Positions 50,121 to 59,733 are shown, counted from the first letter of the stretch. The stretch: DNA of 64,000 nucleotides from Neisseria weixii (GCF_002327085.1 NZ_CP023429.1:558001-622000), one strand, 5' to 3'. Made by a program: numbers and translations. Notes: generated by a model from the letters alone, not told the origin.

Positions 50121-50450
50121 TATAAATCGTGAGGTAAAAGACCGCCACGCGCTTAAAGCATGAGAGGAAGGTATAAAACAGTGGTAGCCAAAACCGACTT
50201 TCGGCGGTATGGTCAGGAATAAAAAATGGCTTGCTATTCCAAATGAATTGTGAATATGAAAGTTATGTTTAAAAGAAAAAGCGTGCTAAACAGCGAAAAA
50301 TCAACAAAAAGCCGTCTGAAAGCTGTGATTGGACAAAATGTTGTTCAATCACAAATAAAAATGCCACTACCTACTTTAGTAGGTAGTGGCGGAGAGAAAA
50401 GGGCGGGTAGCAAAGGAGCCGGATCTTGGGTTCGGCATTAATCTATATGG
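50121..50450. other. Regulatory gap upstream of narG
   Basis: No gene is supported. It includes a single DUS near 50310, an inverted repeat TGTGATTG-N14-CAATCACA (50324-50353), and the terminator of the HAD gene at 50363-50390. Confidence 0.55.
50363..50390 (-). terminator. Intrinsic terminator of the HAD hydrolase gene
   Basis: GCCACTACCTAC and GTAGGTAGTGGC form a perfect 12-bp stem with a four-base loop. On the minus strand it is followed by ATTTTTATTT. It is not DUS based. Confidence 0.85.
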
Positions 50451-51242
50451 TTAAATGACACCCAAATCCTGCAAGCCGCGCAACACGCCGTCTTCATCCA
50501 CGCTCGGACAGACATAATCGGCCAATGCCTTCACGCTTTCTTCGCCGTTGCCCATCGCCACGCCAAAACCGACGGCCTGCATCATTTCCACATCGTTGAA
50601 GCTGTCGCCGAAGGCCATGACGTCTTTCATGTCTATGCCGAGCTTACCAATCGCATGGCCAATGCCGCGCGCCTTGGAGCCTTCCTGACGCAGAATATCC
50701 ACCGCGTTTTCGTGCCAGCGAACGGTTTTGAAACCCATTTGTGCAACGGCGGCATCGATTGGCGAGTCATGTTCCTGTGTGTAAAAAGCCAATAATTGAT
50801 ACACCGGTTGCCGGCGGTAATAATGGGCATCAACTTGATAAGACGAGACAATTCTTGATAAAGCTTCTCTGGCCCATCCGGTTTCTTCAGAAACGGAGAT
50901 TTCGGCATTGTTTACAAACGCATAAGCGATGTTTTGCTGAGCCAAAAAGTCGCACACCGCGGCTGCTTCAGCGGCTGCTATCGGATAATGTTGCAAGGTT
51001 TTTCCTTGAAACTCAATATATTGGCCATTGATGGTCACCAGCATATCGATGCCGGCTTCTTGAATCAAGGCTTTGACCTTGGCAGGAATAGCAACGGGCG
51101 GGCGGCCGGTGGCAATGGCGGTCAGGATACCGCGCTGTTTCAAGGCGGCCAAGGCTTCGCCGACCGATGGGCGTAGGGTATCGGTGTATTTGCGGTAAAT
51201 GGTGTCGTCGATATCGAAAAAAACGATTTTGGGATTTTGCAT
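50451..51242 (-). CDS. Cof-type HAD-IIB family hydrolase
   Basis: The 263-residue protein has HAD motif I IVFFDIDDTIY, motif II ILTAIATGRPP, the C2B cap, and motif IV MAFGDSFNDVEMMQ. Cof-type enzymes dephosphorylate sugar phosphates, pyridoxal phosphate or flavin intermediates; the substrate cannot be assigned. I start at ATG 51242 (MQNPKIVFF), because the 19-residue extension overlaps a DUS and lacks conserved sequence. Confidence 0.88.
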   Translation of the reverse strand: MQNPKIVFFDIDDTIYRKYTDTLRPSVGEALAALKQRGILTAIATGRPPVAIPAKVKALIQEAGIDMLVTINGQYIEFQGKTLQHYPIAAAEAAAVCDFLAQQNIAYAFVNNAEISVSEETGWAREALSRIVSSYQVDAHYYRRQPVYQLLAFYTQEHDSPIDAAVAQMGFKTVRWHENAVDILRQEGSKARGIGHAIGKLGIDMKDVMAFGDSFNDVEMMQAVGFGVAMGNGEESVKALADYVCPSVDEDGVLRGLQDLGVI

Positions 51243-51366
51243 GGGAAAAGGCCGTGGGGAAATGGTTTCAGACGGCCTATTGTATAACACTCCTTGCATT
51301 TGACGATATTATGGACGGGAAAAGATTGATGGGTTTTTCAAACCATCGTCCAAGGCCGTCTGAAAC

Positions 51367-52758
51367 TCAATTTAGAATCTTGATGACGGTTTTGCCTTGT
51401 TTGAATTTGGCTTTGATAATAGCGGGCAGTGTGTCATCGAAATACCAGCGGCCGTCGGGCAGGGCGACGGCATTGGCAGTGCAGCGGAAAGTCAGCGTTT
51501 GGCCGGATAATTTGTCTGTTTCGCGAATATCGATTTCGTGCGCTCTGCCCCAATCGGCCACCGGCAGCAAGGGCGCGAGCGAGAGGATCCGGCGGTTTTG
51601 CTGCGATACACCGTTGGCATTTTGGCATGAGCCGTCGCATTGGCCGATGGCCTGAATCGGGCAAGGTTCGTTTTTGGCATGGGTTTCCGGCAGGATATTC
51701 AGCGAATCGGGACAAAGGCCGTGTTCCTGCGCCCATGCGGCCAAAGCGCGTTTGGCGCCTTTTCTGTGCAGGAAAAAACCATAAGGGCGATGAGGGTGAA
51801 TGCCGTTGCTCATCGGCACTAATCGAGCCTGCAATACGCCGTGTTCGTCCGGTGAAAATTGCACCGTGGTAAACGTGCGAAAAGTTTCCGACGGGCTGAG
51901 ATTAAATTGCACCATGGCTTGCGCTTTCAACCACAAAGCATGCACAGGCCCGATGGCCGGCATAAAATGAATCGAAACCGCGCTTTGTACAAAACTCGGA
52001 ATTTTTTTGCCGTTTAACATGGCCGCCACTTCAAAATAAGCGCGCGTATGCGATTGCAGCGCTTGTGCTTGACCGTATTTATCCAGCCATACCAACACGC
52101 CTTCGCTGTCGGGTAGGGCGTAGATCTGTTCGGCCAATGTATCCGGCAGCCAAGTCGGAAGCATTTTCGGATTCAGTAATGCACGACTGTGATTGAGCCA
52201 TTCTTCTTCGCCTTTTTCCTCCAAGCTTCTTTCCAAAAAATCCACCAAAGCCAAAACATCGGTCATGGCACGGTGGCGGTTTTCCACCGAAATCCCCATA
52301 CGTTCGATGATGCTGTCGAGATTGTGTTTGTGAAATTGCGGATACAGGCGGCGCGACAATTGCACCGTGCACAAAGCCGGTGCCGCAAAATCGATGCCTA
52401 TGCGTTGAAATTCATGCCGTAAAAAAGAATAGTCAAAGCGGCTGTTGTGTGCCAGCAGCAGCGTACCACGCAAAAGCGGCAGCAAATCGGCCGCAATTTG
52501 ACCGAAAAACGGCGCATCTTTGACCAACTCATTATCAATGCCGGTTAAGCGGGTAATAAAGCTTGAAATCGGCTGCTGCGGATTGACCAGCCACTCATAA
52601 CGCTTGACTTGGCCGTTATCAAAACTTAATACCGCCACTTCCGTCACACGGTCTTGGTAGAGATTGCCGCCGGTCGTTTCCAAATCCACCACCGCCACCG
52701 GCAACCCTATGCGGGAAAAAGCAGCAGCCAACCGCGGCCAACGCGAAGCGTGCGCCAT
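51367..52758 (-). CDS. DnaQ-like 3'-5' exonuclease with degenerate UvrC/Cho-like C-terminal region
   Basis: Residues about 18-185 form a DEDDh exonuclease: VVDLETTGG (ExoI), LLLAHNSRFDYSFLRHEF (ExoII) and ENRHRAMTDVLALVDFL (ExoIII His and Asp). From about 210, ALPDSEGVLVWLDKYGQAQA occupies the place where epsilon-Cho fusions carry a GIY-YIG nuclease, but the usual Gly-Val-Tyr and Tyr-Val-Gly residues are missing. A Cys motif QCDGSC follows near 385. The likely role is repair-associated exonuclease; it should not be confused with replicative DnaQ. Confidence 0.8.
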   Translation of the reverse strand: MAHASRWPRLAAAFSRIGLPVAVVDLETTGGNLYQDRVTEVAVLSFDNGQVKRYEWLVNPQQPISSFITRLTGIDNELVKDAPFFGQIAADLLPLLRGTLLLAHNSRFDYSFLRHEFQRIGIDFAAPALCTVQLSRRLYPQFHKHNLDSIIERMGISVENRHRAMTDVLALVDFLERSLEEKGEEEWLNHSRALLNPKMLPTWLPDTLAEQIYALPDSEGVLVWLDKYGQAQALQSHTRAYFEVAAMLNGKKIPSFVQSAVSIHFMPAIGPVHALWLKAQAMVQFNLSPSETFRTFTTVQFSPDEHGVLQARLVPMSNGIHPHRPYGFFLHRKGAKRALAAWAQEHGLCPDSLNILPETHAKNEPCPIQAIGQCDGSCQNANGVSQQNRRILSLAPLLPVADWGRAHEIDIRETDKLSGQTLTFRCTANAVALPDGRWYFDDTLPAIIKAKFKQGKTVIKILN

Positions 52759-52830
52759 TCTTCTTTTCCTGTAAATTCAACAAACAAACGCGCATTCTAC
52801 ACTTTTTGAGATTTTTTTCCAGTTGAATGC

Positions 52831-52859
52831 TTGACAGATTTTGAGCGTATCCCTATAAT
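52831..52859 (+). promoter_or_regulatory. Consensus sigma-70 promoter of tRNA cassette 2
   Basis: Perfect TTGACA at 52831-52836 and perfect TATAAT at 52854-52859 are separated by 17 bases. This is the strongest promoter seen in the window. Confidence 0.88.
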
Positions 52860-52877
52860 TTAAATCTTTCTTGCAGC

Positions 52878-52954
52878 GCACCCGTAGCTCAGTTGGATAG
52901 AGTATCTGGCTACGAACCAGAGGGTCGGGCGTTCGAATCGCTCCGGGTGCGCCA
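52878..52954 (+). tRNA. tRNA-Arg(ACG), second copy
   Basis: Identical to the copy at 4922-4998, including the encoded CCA. Confidence 0.97.
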
Positions 52955-52976
52955 GCTAAGAAAAATCCTTTATTCC

Positions 52977-53051
52977 GCGCCCATCGTCTAGCGGTTAGGA
53001 CATCGCCCTTTCACGGCGGTAACCGGGGTTCGATTCCCCGTGGGCGTGCCA
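52977..53051 (+). tRNA. tRNA-Glu(TTC), second copy
   Basis: Identical to the copy at 5021-5095. The 22-base spacer to tRNA-Arg is also identical, so the 174-base cassette is a perfect duplicate. Confidence 0.96.
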
Positions 53052-53060
53052 GATTTTGAT

Positions 53061-53097
53061 TAAAGCCTTACTGATTTCAGCAAGGCTTTAATTTTTT
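53061..53097 (+). terminator. Intrinsic terminator of tRNA cassette 2
   Basis: TAAAGCCTTACTGA/TTCAGCAAGGCTTTA with a T6 tail is related to, but diverged from, the terminator of cassette 1. Confidence 0.85.
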
Positions 53098-53482
53098 GTA
53101 TTTCTTTCAGGCTGTAGCGATGCATTTTAGTCAATCCGGTTTTTAGACTGCATGAAAAAACATCTTTAAATACAGGCATACATACATGATTTTTAATGTC
53201 ATACTGTTTTACCAAATCGTCTGAATTCAGCTTTTTTTAGGCAGCTTAGGGTCAAATGATTTATGTAAAATATACCTTTACTAAAATTAATTAAGTTTTT
53301 CGTATGTAAATTCTTGGTTTAGAGGCTTGTTTTCGTGGTTTTATTTTTCTTATGGTAGCTGGCCCAATTGGTTTTGTGGGGACAAGGTTTGGATATTTTC
53401 ATTCAAATCCAAATACAAATACGGCTTTTTCTGCTAAGGTGACAGGCACATTAATCAGAATCATATTAATAGGAGTAAACAC
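53098..53482. other. Intergenic region before the MliC-like lipoprotein gene
   Basis: No gene or repeat is recognised. Only degraded DUS-like TCGTCTGAA words and the downstream promoter are expected here. Confidence 0.5.
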
Positions 53483-54013
53483 ATGAATGCAAATTTGAAA
53501 TGGATCGCTTCGGCTCTTGCGGCTACTGTGGCTTTGTCGGCATGTAGTAGCACCGGCACCAAACCGACCCCTGCCAAGCAGCCGGCTCAAACCCAAGCCC
53601 AACCGGCGCAACAGCAAGCACAAGCTGCGAGTGGCCCGCAAACGGTTAAAGTGGATTCTATTGATTCAACTAAAGAAGTTGCCTATAAATGCGGCGCTAA
53701 AGGTGAAGAGAAACTGACCGTGATGTATGGTGTGAAAAACAATCAGTTGGTAGCGGCACAAGTTCGCTTTAAAAACGAGCTGACACCGAATCTGTTCCGC
53801 GTAATCGGTGCCAACGACCAGAATATCTTTTGGGGCGAAAACGTAGCTTGGTTTGCCGAAAAAGCAACACCAGCCAACGTGGATAAAGTTGACGGCGGTA
53901 TGCTGACAATCCGTGGCACGACTCAAGTCAACGGCAAAGCCGAAGTGGTCGATCAAATCGTGACCCGCGGTTGCTTATTGGATAAAACAGCAACGGCACG
54001 TTTGAAAAAATAA
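53483..54013 (+). CDS. Putative lipoprotein, MliC-like
   Basis: The 176-residue protein has a lipoprotein signal ending ALSAC (Cys21), a 30-residue Gln/Ala/Pro-rich linker, and a C-terminal domain with VAYKCGAKGEEKLTVMYG, ENVAWFAEKAT and a final Cys (RGCLLD). The order Y-x-C, L-x-V-x-Y, an aromatic turn, and a late Cys resembles the MliC inhibitors of c-type lysozyme. Similarity is by pattern only. RBS AGGAG is eight bases before the ATG. Confidence 0.65.
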   Translation: MNANLKWIASALAATVALSACSSTGTKPTPAKQPAQTQAQPAQQQAQAASGPQTVKVDSIDSTKEVAYKCGAKGEEKLTVMYGVKNNQLVAAQVRFKNELTPNLFRVIGANDQNIFWGENVAWFAEKATPANVDKVDGGMLTIRGTTQVNGKAEVVDQIVTRGCLLDKTATARLKK

Positions 54014-54030
54014 TAGTTTGATTCAATGCT

Positions 54031-54070
54031 AAAAGGCCGTCTGAAAGATGAATCTTTCAGACGGCCTTTT
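54031..54070. terminator. DUS inverted-repeat terminator
   Basis: AAAAGGCCGTCTGAAAGAT pairs with ATCTTTCAGACGGCCTTTT between convergent genes. Confidence 0.85.
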
Positions 54071-54085
54071 ATTTAATCAGAAAAA

Positions 54086-55306
54086 TTATTTTTCCAATTC
54101 AAAGGCTTTGTGTAGAATGCGGGTAGCCAGTTCCATGTATTTTTCGTCAATCAATACTGATACTTTGATTTCCGAAGTCGAAATCATTTGGATATTGATA
54201 CCTTCTTCAGCCAAAGTGCGGAAGATTTTTGCTGCCACGCCGACGTGGGAACGCATACCCATGCCTACTACGGAAACTTTGCATACGGTGTCGTCGCCAT
54301 CGATATCCGCTGCGCCGATGCTGTCCTTCAAGTTGTTCAGCAGGCTCAGTATGGCTTTATAATCGCCGCGCGGAACGGTAAATGAGAAGTCGGTGGTGCC
54401 CTCCGAGCCGACATTTTGGATAATCATGTCGACTTCGATGTTGGCATCGGCTACCGCGCCCAAGATTTGGTAGGCTACGCCCGGTTTGTCAGGTACGCCG
54501 CGCACGTTGATGCGGGCTTGGTTTTTGTCGGTGGCGATACCGGTTACGGCAGCTCTTTCCATGTTGTCGTCCTCTTCAAAGGTAATTAAGGTGCCGTTAC
54601 CGCCATCTTGCAGGCTGCTCAATACGCGCAGGCGTACTTTGTATTTTCCGGCGAATTCTACGGAGCGGATTTGCAAAACTTTCGAACCCAAGCTGGCCAG
54701 TTCCAACATTTCTTCAAAAGTAATGGTATCCAAGCGGCGTGCTTCAGGCACCACTCGAGGGTCGGTGGTGTACACGCCGTCTACATCGGTATAGATTTGG
54801 CATTCGTCTGCTTTCAAAGCAGCAGCCAAGGCAACGGCAGAAGTATCCGAACCGCCGCGGCCCAGGGTGGAAATATTGCCTTCGTTGCTGATGCCTTGGA
54901 AACCGGCCACAATCACCACGCGGCCGGCATCTAAGTCGGCACGCATTTTTTCGTCATCAATGCTTTCGATGCGGGCTTTGGTGTGGGCGGTGTCGGTTTT
55001 CAAAGCAACTTGCCAGCCGGTGTAGCTCTTGGCATCCACGCCGATGTTTTTCAAGGCCATGGCCAGCAAACCTATGGTGACTTGTTCGCCGGTGGACAAT
55101 ACGACGTCTAACTCGCGCGGGTCGGGCGTGTCTTGCATTTCGTGTGCCAAGGCGGCCAAGCGGTTGGTTTCGCCGCTCATGGCCGATACCACGACAACAA
55201 CGTCATGGCCATCGGCGCGGGCTTTGGCAACACGGTTGGCTACGTTTTTAATGCGTTCGGCGGAACCGACTGAGGTGCCGCCGTATTTTTGTACGATTAA
55301 CGCCAT
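54086..55306 (-). CDS. lysC: Aspartate kinase
   Basis: The 406-residue kinase starts the lysine/threonine/methionine pathway. The N-terminal catalytic domain has [19 protein letters not shown] and [16 protein letters not shown]. Two C-terminal ACT domains (about 265-406) provide feedback control. The length fits the monofunctional class with an internal beta-type start. It is monocistronic, with a DUS terminator downstream. Confidence 0.96.
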   Translation of the reverse strand: MALIVQKYGGTSVGSAERIKNVANRVAKARADGHDVVVVVSAMSGETNRLAALAHEMQDTPDPRELDVVLSTGEQVTIGLLAMALKNIGVDAKSYTGWQVALKTDTAHTKARIESIDDEKMRADLDAGRVVIVAGFQGISNEGNISTLGRGGSDTSAVALAAALKADECQIYTDVDGVYTTDPRVVPEARRLDTITFEEMLELASLGSKVLQIRSVEFAGKYKVRLRVLSSLQDGGNGTLITFEEDDNMERAAVTGIATDKNQARINVRGVPDKPGVAYQILGAVADANIEVDMIIQNVGSEGTTDFSFTVPRGDYKAILSLLNNLKDSIGAADIDGDDTVCKVSVVGMGMRSHVGVAAKIFRTLAEEGINIQMISTSEIKVSVLIDEKYMELATRILHKAFELEK

Positions 55307-55519
55307 TTTTTTCGTGCTTTCTTTGGAAGTTGGGGCAGCGGTTTGTTGCTGCGTTGGTGAGAAAAGTTCGGTTATTATTACTATTTTTTACATAAAATTC
55401 AAGATTGCAACCAGATTAATTCAGCTTCATGGCCTAACCCTTTGTGAAATGGGGCAGTTTCATAACATTGTTGACAATGTTAGTATTTGTTTTTGTGTGA
55501 ATGATAGCGGCTGGAAAGT

Positions 55520-55564
55520 CATCAAAGGCCGTCTGAAAAATGATGTTCAGACGGCCTTTGATGA
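55520..55564. terminator. DUS inverted-repeat terminator of the nadR-like gene
   Basis: CATCAAAGGCCGTCTGAA pairs with TTCAGACGGCCTTTGATG around AAATGATG. Confidence 0.85.
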
Positions 55565-55565
55565 C

Positions 55566-56126
55566 TTATTTGATTAAAGCATTTTCAATCAGATCGACGG
55601 CTTGTTGCAAACGCTGCTCATGCGAACCACTCAAGAGGGTAAACGCGATATGGTTGCGCTTAAGGAAGTCTTGGAATAAAGCCAATATTTTTTCGCGTTC
55701 TTGCGGCTTATCGCGTAAATCGTCGGCTACCCACGGCACATCAATATCGGTCAGTAAAACAGTGTCGTAATGTGAAGACAGTGCGGCAGCTTCCAAATCG
55801 GGCGGACATTCACCAAAATAGAGATAGGCATATACCACCAATTCCCACAGGCAAGTATCACAAATCAGTACATCACGCGTGATTTGTGCCAGCCGGTTTT
55901 CAGATTCTATTTGACCTTGCGCAATCGGCAGTAAATCTTCTTGGCGGCAGATTTGCCGTGATTCATCCCACAAAATTTGGCAGTAGCCGCGCATGTATTC
56001 CGGTACCCAATGGGTTTGGAAATGCGCTGCCAATGCTTGCGATAACGTGGTTTTGCCTGTTGATTCCGGCCCGATTACGGCAACGCGGTGGAGGCTTGTG
56101 TTTGTTTGGCTGAGATTTTTTTCCAT
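55566..56126 (-). CDS. NadR-type nicotinamide riboside kinase
   Basis: The 186-residue P-loop kinase [19 protein letters not shown] also has [10 protein letters not shown] and ICDTCLWEL, matching the C-terminal kinase domain of NadR. It would phosphorylate nicotinamide riboside to NMN and trap it after uptake. It lacks the NMN adenylyltransferase and repressor domains of enterobacterial NadR. It overlaps the end of pnuC by 52 bases, so the two are translationally linked. Confidence 0.85.
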   Translation of the reverse strand: MEKNLSQTNTSLHRVAVIGPESTGKTTLSQALAAHFQTHWVPEYMRGYCQILWDESRQICRQEDLLPIAQGQIESENRLAQITRDVLICDTCLWELVVYAYLYFGECPPDLEAAALSSHYDTVLLTDIDVPWVADDLRDKPQEREKILALFQDFLKRNHIAFTLLSGSHEQRLQQAVDLIENALIK

Positions 56127-56761
56127 GAGACATATCCGCTGATGGCGATGAGGGTAAACACGATATATTGAAAGGCGCTGAAGGTCAGCCCTTTATGGAA
56201 ATAAAGCGGCACCGATACGGCATCGGCAATGATCCATAAAATCCAGTGGGCGATTTTGCCTTCCGCCATCAGCCACATGGCCACCAGAAACAGCGCGGTC
56301 GTGAAAATATCGGTGTAATCCGGCCATGTGAAATGCGCAAATCCTGCGCTGACACCCTGCCAGGAAAAACTATTGTTGATGTAGGGCTTGAACCAGTAAA
56401 CCAAGCCGACAAACAGCACACTGAAGAGGCTCAAAGCCATGCAGACCAACCAGTCTTTGTGTACAAAAGGGGAGATGCGGAAGGTTTTATCTGCCTGCTG
56501 CCGCTTCGACCAGTTTATCCAGCCATACACACTTAAAACCGTGTAATAAGCATTAATCAGCATATCGCCGTAGAGAGCATAAACCCACAGCAGCCACACA
56601 AACCCCGCGGTACTGACAATGCCGACCGGAAAACCCCACACGCTGCCATTGCGGATTAGCCACACGCTGACCATACCGAAGATTACGGCGACCAGTTCCA
56701 ATGCAACCAGTTCGGCAGCGACACCTTGGTATTGCGCAAAAAGTGAATGAAAAATATCCAT
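56075..56761 (-). CDS. pnuC: Nicotinamide riboside transporter PnuC
   Basis: The 228-residue protein has seven membrane helices and PnuC signatures including SVWGFPVGIVSTAGFVWLLW and NAYYTVLSVYGWINWSKR. PnuC facilitates diffusion of nicotinamide riboside, made effectively one-way by phosphorylation through the overlapping kinase gene. A DUS hairpin lies upstream, separating it from rph. Confidence 0.92.
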   Translation of the reverse strand: MDIFHSLFAQYQGVAAELVALELVAVIFGMVSVWLIRNGSVWGFPVGIVSTAGFVWLLWVYALYGDMLINAYYTVLSVYGWINWSKRQQADKTFRISPFVHKDWLVCMALSLFSVLFVGLVYWFKPYINNSFSWQGVSAGFAHFTWPDYTDIFTTALFLVAMWLMAEGKIAHWILWIIADAVSVPLYFHKGLTFSAFQYIVFTLIAISGYVSWKKISAKQTQASTALP

Positions 56762-56783
56762 TGATTGTAAAAAATATATAAAG

Positions 56784-56813
56784 AGGCCGTCTGAAACAGT
56801 TTCAGACGGCTTT
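56784..56813. terminator. DUS hairpin between rph and pnuC
   Basis: AGGCCGTCTGAAAC pairs with GTTTCAGACGGCTT, 10 bases past the rph stop. Confidence 0.78.
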
Positions 56814-56823
56814 GTTATCTGAA

Positions 56824-57549
56824 TTAAGCCTGTAAAGCAGCTAGCTGGTGTTGTACCAATTCGGCAATGCCTTTTTGGCCTAAGGCAATCAATTTGCCCA
56901 ATTCATCAAGCGTAAACGGCGCACCTTCTGCTGTTCCTTGGATTTCGATGATTTTACCTGAAGCAGTCATCACGATGTTCACATCGCTGTCGCAACCGGA
57001 GTCTTCGGGATAATCCAAATCCAACAGCGGTACCCCTGCCACCACGCCCACAGATACGGCAGCTACCGCTTCGAGAATTGGTGTTTCGCAAATCAGGCCG
57101 TCTGAAAGTAATTTGTTCACTGCCATTTGCAGCGCGACATATGCGCCGGTAATCGAAGCGGTACGCGTGCCGCCATCGGCTTGAATGACGTCACAATCGA
57201 TTAGGATTTGGCGCTCGCCCAGTTTTTTCATGTCCACCACCGCACGAAGCGAGCGGCCGATTAAACGCTGAATTTCCTGTGTGCGGCCCGATTGTTTGCC
57301 CGAAGCCGCTTCACGGCGCATACGCGAAGCAGTGGAAGCGGGCAGCATGCCGTATTCCGCCGTTACCCAGCCTTGTTCTTTGCCACGCAGAAACGGCGGT
57401 ACGTTCTCATCAATTGAGGCGGTACAGATCACTTTGGTGTTGCCGCATTCAATAAGCACCGAGCCGTCGGCGTGCGGCAGAAAATTCGGTGTGATGCGGA
57501 TGTTGCGCAGGCTGTCGGCGGCGCGGTTGGTGCGGATAGGGTGGGTCAT
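56824..57549 (-). CDS. rph: Ribonuclease PH
   Basis: The 241-residue phosphorolytic exoribonuclease trims tRNA 3' ends. RNase PH features are RPSGRAAD-like [15 protein letters not shown] at the start, [19 protein letters not shown] and the phosphate-site [19 protein letters not shown] occurs within the gene near 57093. It diverges from yicC, a frequent genomic neighbour in proteobacteria. Confidence 0.96.
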   Translation of the reverse strand: MTHPIRTNRAADSLRNIRITPNFLPHADGSVLIECGNTKVICTASIDENVPPFLRGKEQGWVTAEYGMLPASTASRMRREAASGKQSGRTQEIQRLIGRSLRAVVDMKKLGERQILIDCDVIQADGGTRTASITGAYVALQMAVNKLLSDGLICETPILEAVAAVSVGVVAGVPLLDLDYPEDSGCDSDVNIVMTASGKIIEIQGTAEGAPFTLDELGKLIALGQKGIAELVQHQLAALQA

Positions 57550-57679
57550 AGAAACATTCCTTAATTAAAACTATAGGGCGATTATAGCAGCTTCTTTCAG
57601 ACGGCCTATCATCTGCCGGGTCGCTATGGTATATTGAAACCACTTTCACTCGTAATTCATATAGAAACGGAGTAAAACC

Positions 57680-58552
57680 ATGGCCATTCGCAGTATGACC
57701 GGCTTTGCCAACGCCGCCGGTGAATGTGGCAGCAAACGCATTAATTTGGAAATCCGTGCGGTGAACCACCGCTATTTAGACGTGCAATTCCGCATGCCTG
57801 ATGATTTGCGCCATTTGGAAGGCGCGTTGCGCGAGCAGATTGCGGCCGAAGCCGTGCGCGGTAAATTGGAGTGCCGCATTCAAATCCAAGACATCGCCCA
57901 AGGTACGCAAGGCTTGGAAGTGAATCAGGAATTAGTGGCGCAACTGGCCGACTTAAATGAGAAATGGCGTGATGAGTTTGACGGCTTAGGCAAACTGACC
58001 GTGGCGGATATTTTGAAGTTTCCGGGTGTATTGGCCAGCCAAAGCGAAGATTCAGAGGCTTTTGCGCAAACCGTGCAGGATTTGTTGAAACAGGCTTTAA
58101 AAGAGTTTGCCGCCGCCCGCAAACGAGAAGGTAAAAAACTGGCCGACCACCTGCTCGACCGTTTGGAAAAAATGGAAGGCATTGTCGATGCTTTGAGCGA
58201 ATTGTTCCCAAACCTGCTGGAAGCGCATATGGAAAAAGTGCGTACACGCTTGGCCGATGCTGTGGCAAACATCGACAATGACCGTTTGCAGCAAGAGTTT
58301 GCCCTGTTTATTCAAAAATCCGATGTCGATGAAGAATTCAGCCGCCTGCGCACCCACATCGGCGAAGTGCGCCGTATTGTGACCGAAAGCAAAGGCAGCG
58401 TCGGCAAGCGTTTGGATTTTTTGATGCAAGAGCTCAATCGCGAAGCCAATACCTTGGGCAGCAAAGCCATCGCCGCCGAAAGTACACAGGCTTCCGTAGA
58501 ATTAAAGGTGTTAATCGAGCAAATGCGCGAGCAGGTACAGAATATTGAATAG
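57680..58552 (+). CDS. YicC family endoribonuclease
   Basis: The 290-residue protein begins MAIRSMTGFANAAGECGSKR and ends with the conserved LDFLMQELNREANTLGSKA, the hallmarks of the YicC/YloC family, described as RNA-cleaving enzymes. It is transcribed away from rph; the shared gap holds both promoters and one DUS. Confidence 0.93.
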   Translation: MAIRSMTGFANAAGECGSKRINLEIRAVNHRYLDVQFRMPDDLRHLEGALREQIAAEAVRGKLECRIQIQDIAQGTQGLEVNQELVAQLADLNEKWRDEFDGLGKLTVADILKFPGVLASQSEDSEAFAQTVQDLLKQALKEFAAARKREGKKLADHLLDRLEKMEGIVDALSELFPNLLEAHMEKVRTRLADAVANIDNDRLQQEFALFIQKSDVDEEFSRLRTHIGEVRRIVTESKGSVGKRLDFLMQELNREANTLGSKAIAAESTQASVELKVLIEQMREQVQNIE

Positions 58553-58618
58553 GATTTTCAGACGGCCTTATGGGTAGCAAAAGGGTTTTAAGCTGTTCTG
58601 GACATCGGTTTCACATTT

Positions 58619-58660
58619 AACCAAAAAGCCGTCTGAAACTATTCAGACGGCTTTTTGGTT
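58619..58660. terminator. Long DUS palindrome terminator
   Basis: AACCAAAAAGCCGTCTGAA and TTCAGACGGCTTTTTGGTT form a 19-bp stem, serving yicC and the convergent histidine kinase. Confidence 0.88.
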
Positions 58661-58671
58661 AAGATTGATTG

Positions 58672-59733
58672 TTAACCGCCGAATAAACGGTTTACATCAG
58701 ATGTTTTCTTGCGGTAAGGCAGACGGATATCGACTCGGAATATGCCGTCCAGCTCACGGCTTTGTATTTTGGCATCGTTGTCGTACATCAAGGCCAAGCG
58801 CTCTTTCAGGTTACGTAGCGCCATTGAGTTGCCTTTATGCGGTTTCAGGTTTTCACCACTATCGGGCGGGGCGTATGGATTTTCAATACGGATATAAATC
58901 GATGATTTGTTCAATTTGGTTAATACTGTAATCATACCCGGACGGTGGGTGGATTCGACACCGTGAAAAACGGCGTTTTCCAATAGAGGTTGCAGCAAAA
59001 GATGTGGCGTTTCCGCGTCGTCAGGTGCTTGATGTTGCCACATCACTTGCACGCGCACATGCCCCATGCGGATTTGTTCAATGGCGATATATTCCTGCGC
59101 CCATTCGATTTCCTGACCGAGCGTACTGCTTTGGCTGCCGTCACGTAATTGGGCGCGGAACAAATTGGCCAGATTTTCCAGTAACACCTCAGCATCATAC
59201 GGACGCAAGCGGATTAAGCTGATGGCGGCATTAAGGCTGTTGAACAGAAAATGCGGGCGAATGCGGGCAGTAAGTGCACTCAAGCGGGCTTCGGAAACCG
59301 ATGGTGCCAAGCTGTTGAGACGCGAAGCTTCGGTGAACATAAAGCCGAGTACGAAAATATTAAATAAGCAAAAATGCTGAAGAAAAGAATCCAGATAGTT
59401 GAAATTATTCAGCAGCACCAGCTCAACAAACAGAAAAATCAACAAGTTGATAATATAAGAAATGAAGAAAGCATATTTTGTATGTTGCAGCGAGGGCAGA
59501 AAACTACTCACAAAAAAAGCTTTCAGCAAAATCAAAAAAAGCACCGGCGCCACCCAAAGCAGATGGTGATAGATTTCTTCGGTATAGCCCAACGAAGATT
59601 CGCTGATTAATGGAAACAACAGCAGCGATAAAATCACAATAATCAGCAGGCGGGCCATAGTGGCTGAATTGCGCAAATTGGGTACGGCGAAAGTATGGGA
59701 TATTTTCTGGGACAATTGACGTATAATGGACAT
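58672..59733 (-). CDS. LytS/AlgZ-type membrane sensor histidine kinase
   Basis: The 353-residue protein has four hydrophobic segments (about 30-150), then a His_kinase domain with ARIRPHFLFNSLNAAISLI (phospho-acceptor His) and an ATPase region with LLLQPLLENAVFHGVE. This is the LytS/AlgZ (FimS) class, which signals to LytTR-type regulators such as AlgR. No such regulator is adjacent here. It is divergent from argH; in pseudomonads algZ also neighbours argH, so the synteny is old. Confidence 0.85.
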   Translation of the reverse strand: MSIIRQLSQKISHTFAVPNLRNSATMARLLIIVILSLLLFPLISESSLGYTEEIYHHLLWVAPVLFLILLKAFFVSSFLPSLQHTKYAFFISYIINLLIFLFVELVLLNNFNYLDSFLQHFCLFNIFVLGFMFTEASRLNSLAPSVSEARLSALTARIRPHFLFNSLNAAISLIRLRPYDAEVLLENLANLFRAQLRDGSQSSTLGQEIEWAQEYIAIEQIRMGHVRVQVMWQHQAPDDAETPHLLLQPLLENAVFHGVESTHRPGMITVLTKLNKSSIYIRIENPYAPPDSGENLKPHKGNSMALRNLKERLALMYDNDAKIQSRELDGIFRVDIRLPYRKKTSDVNRLFGG

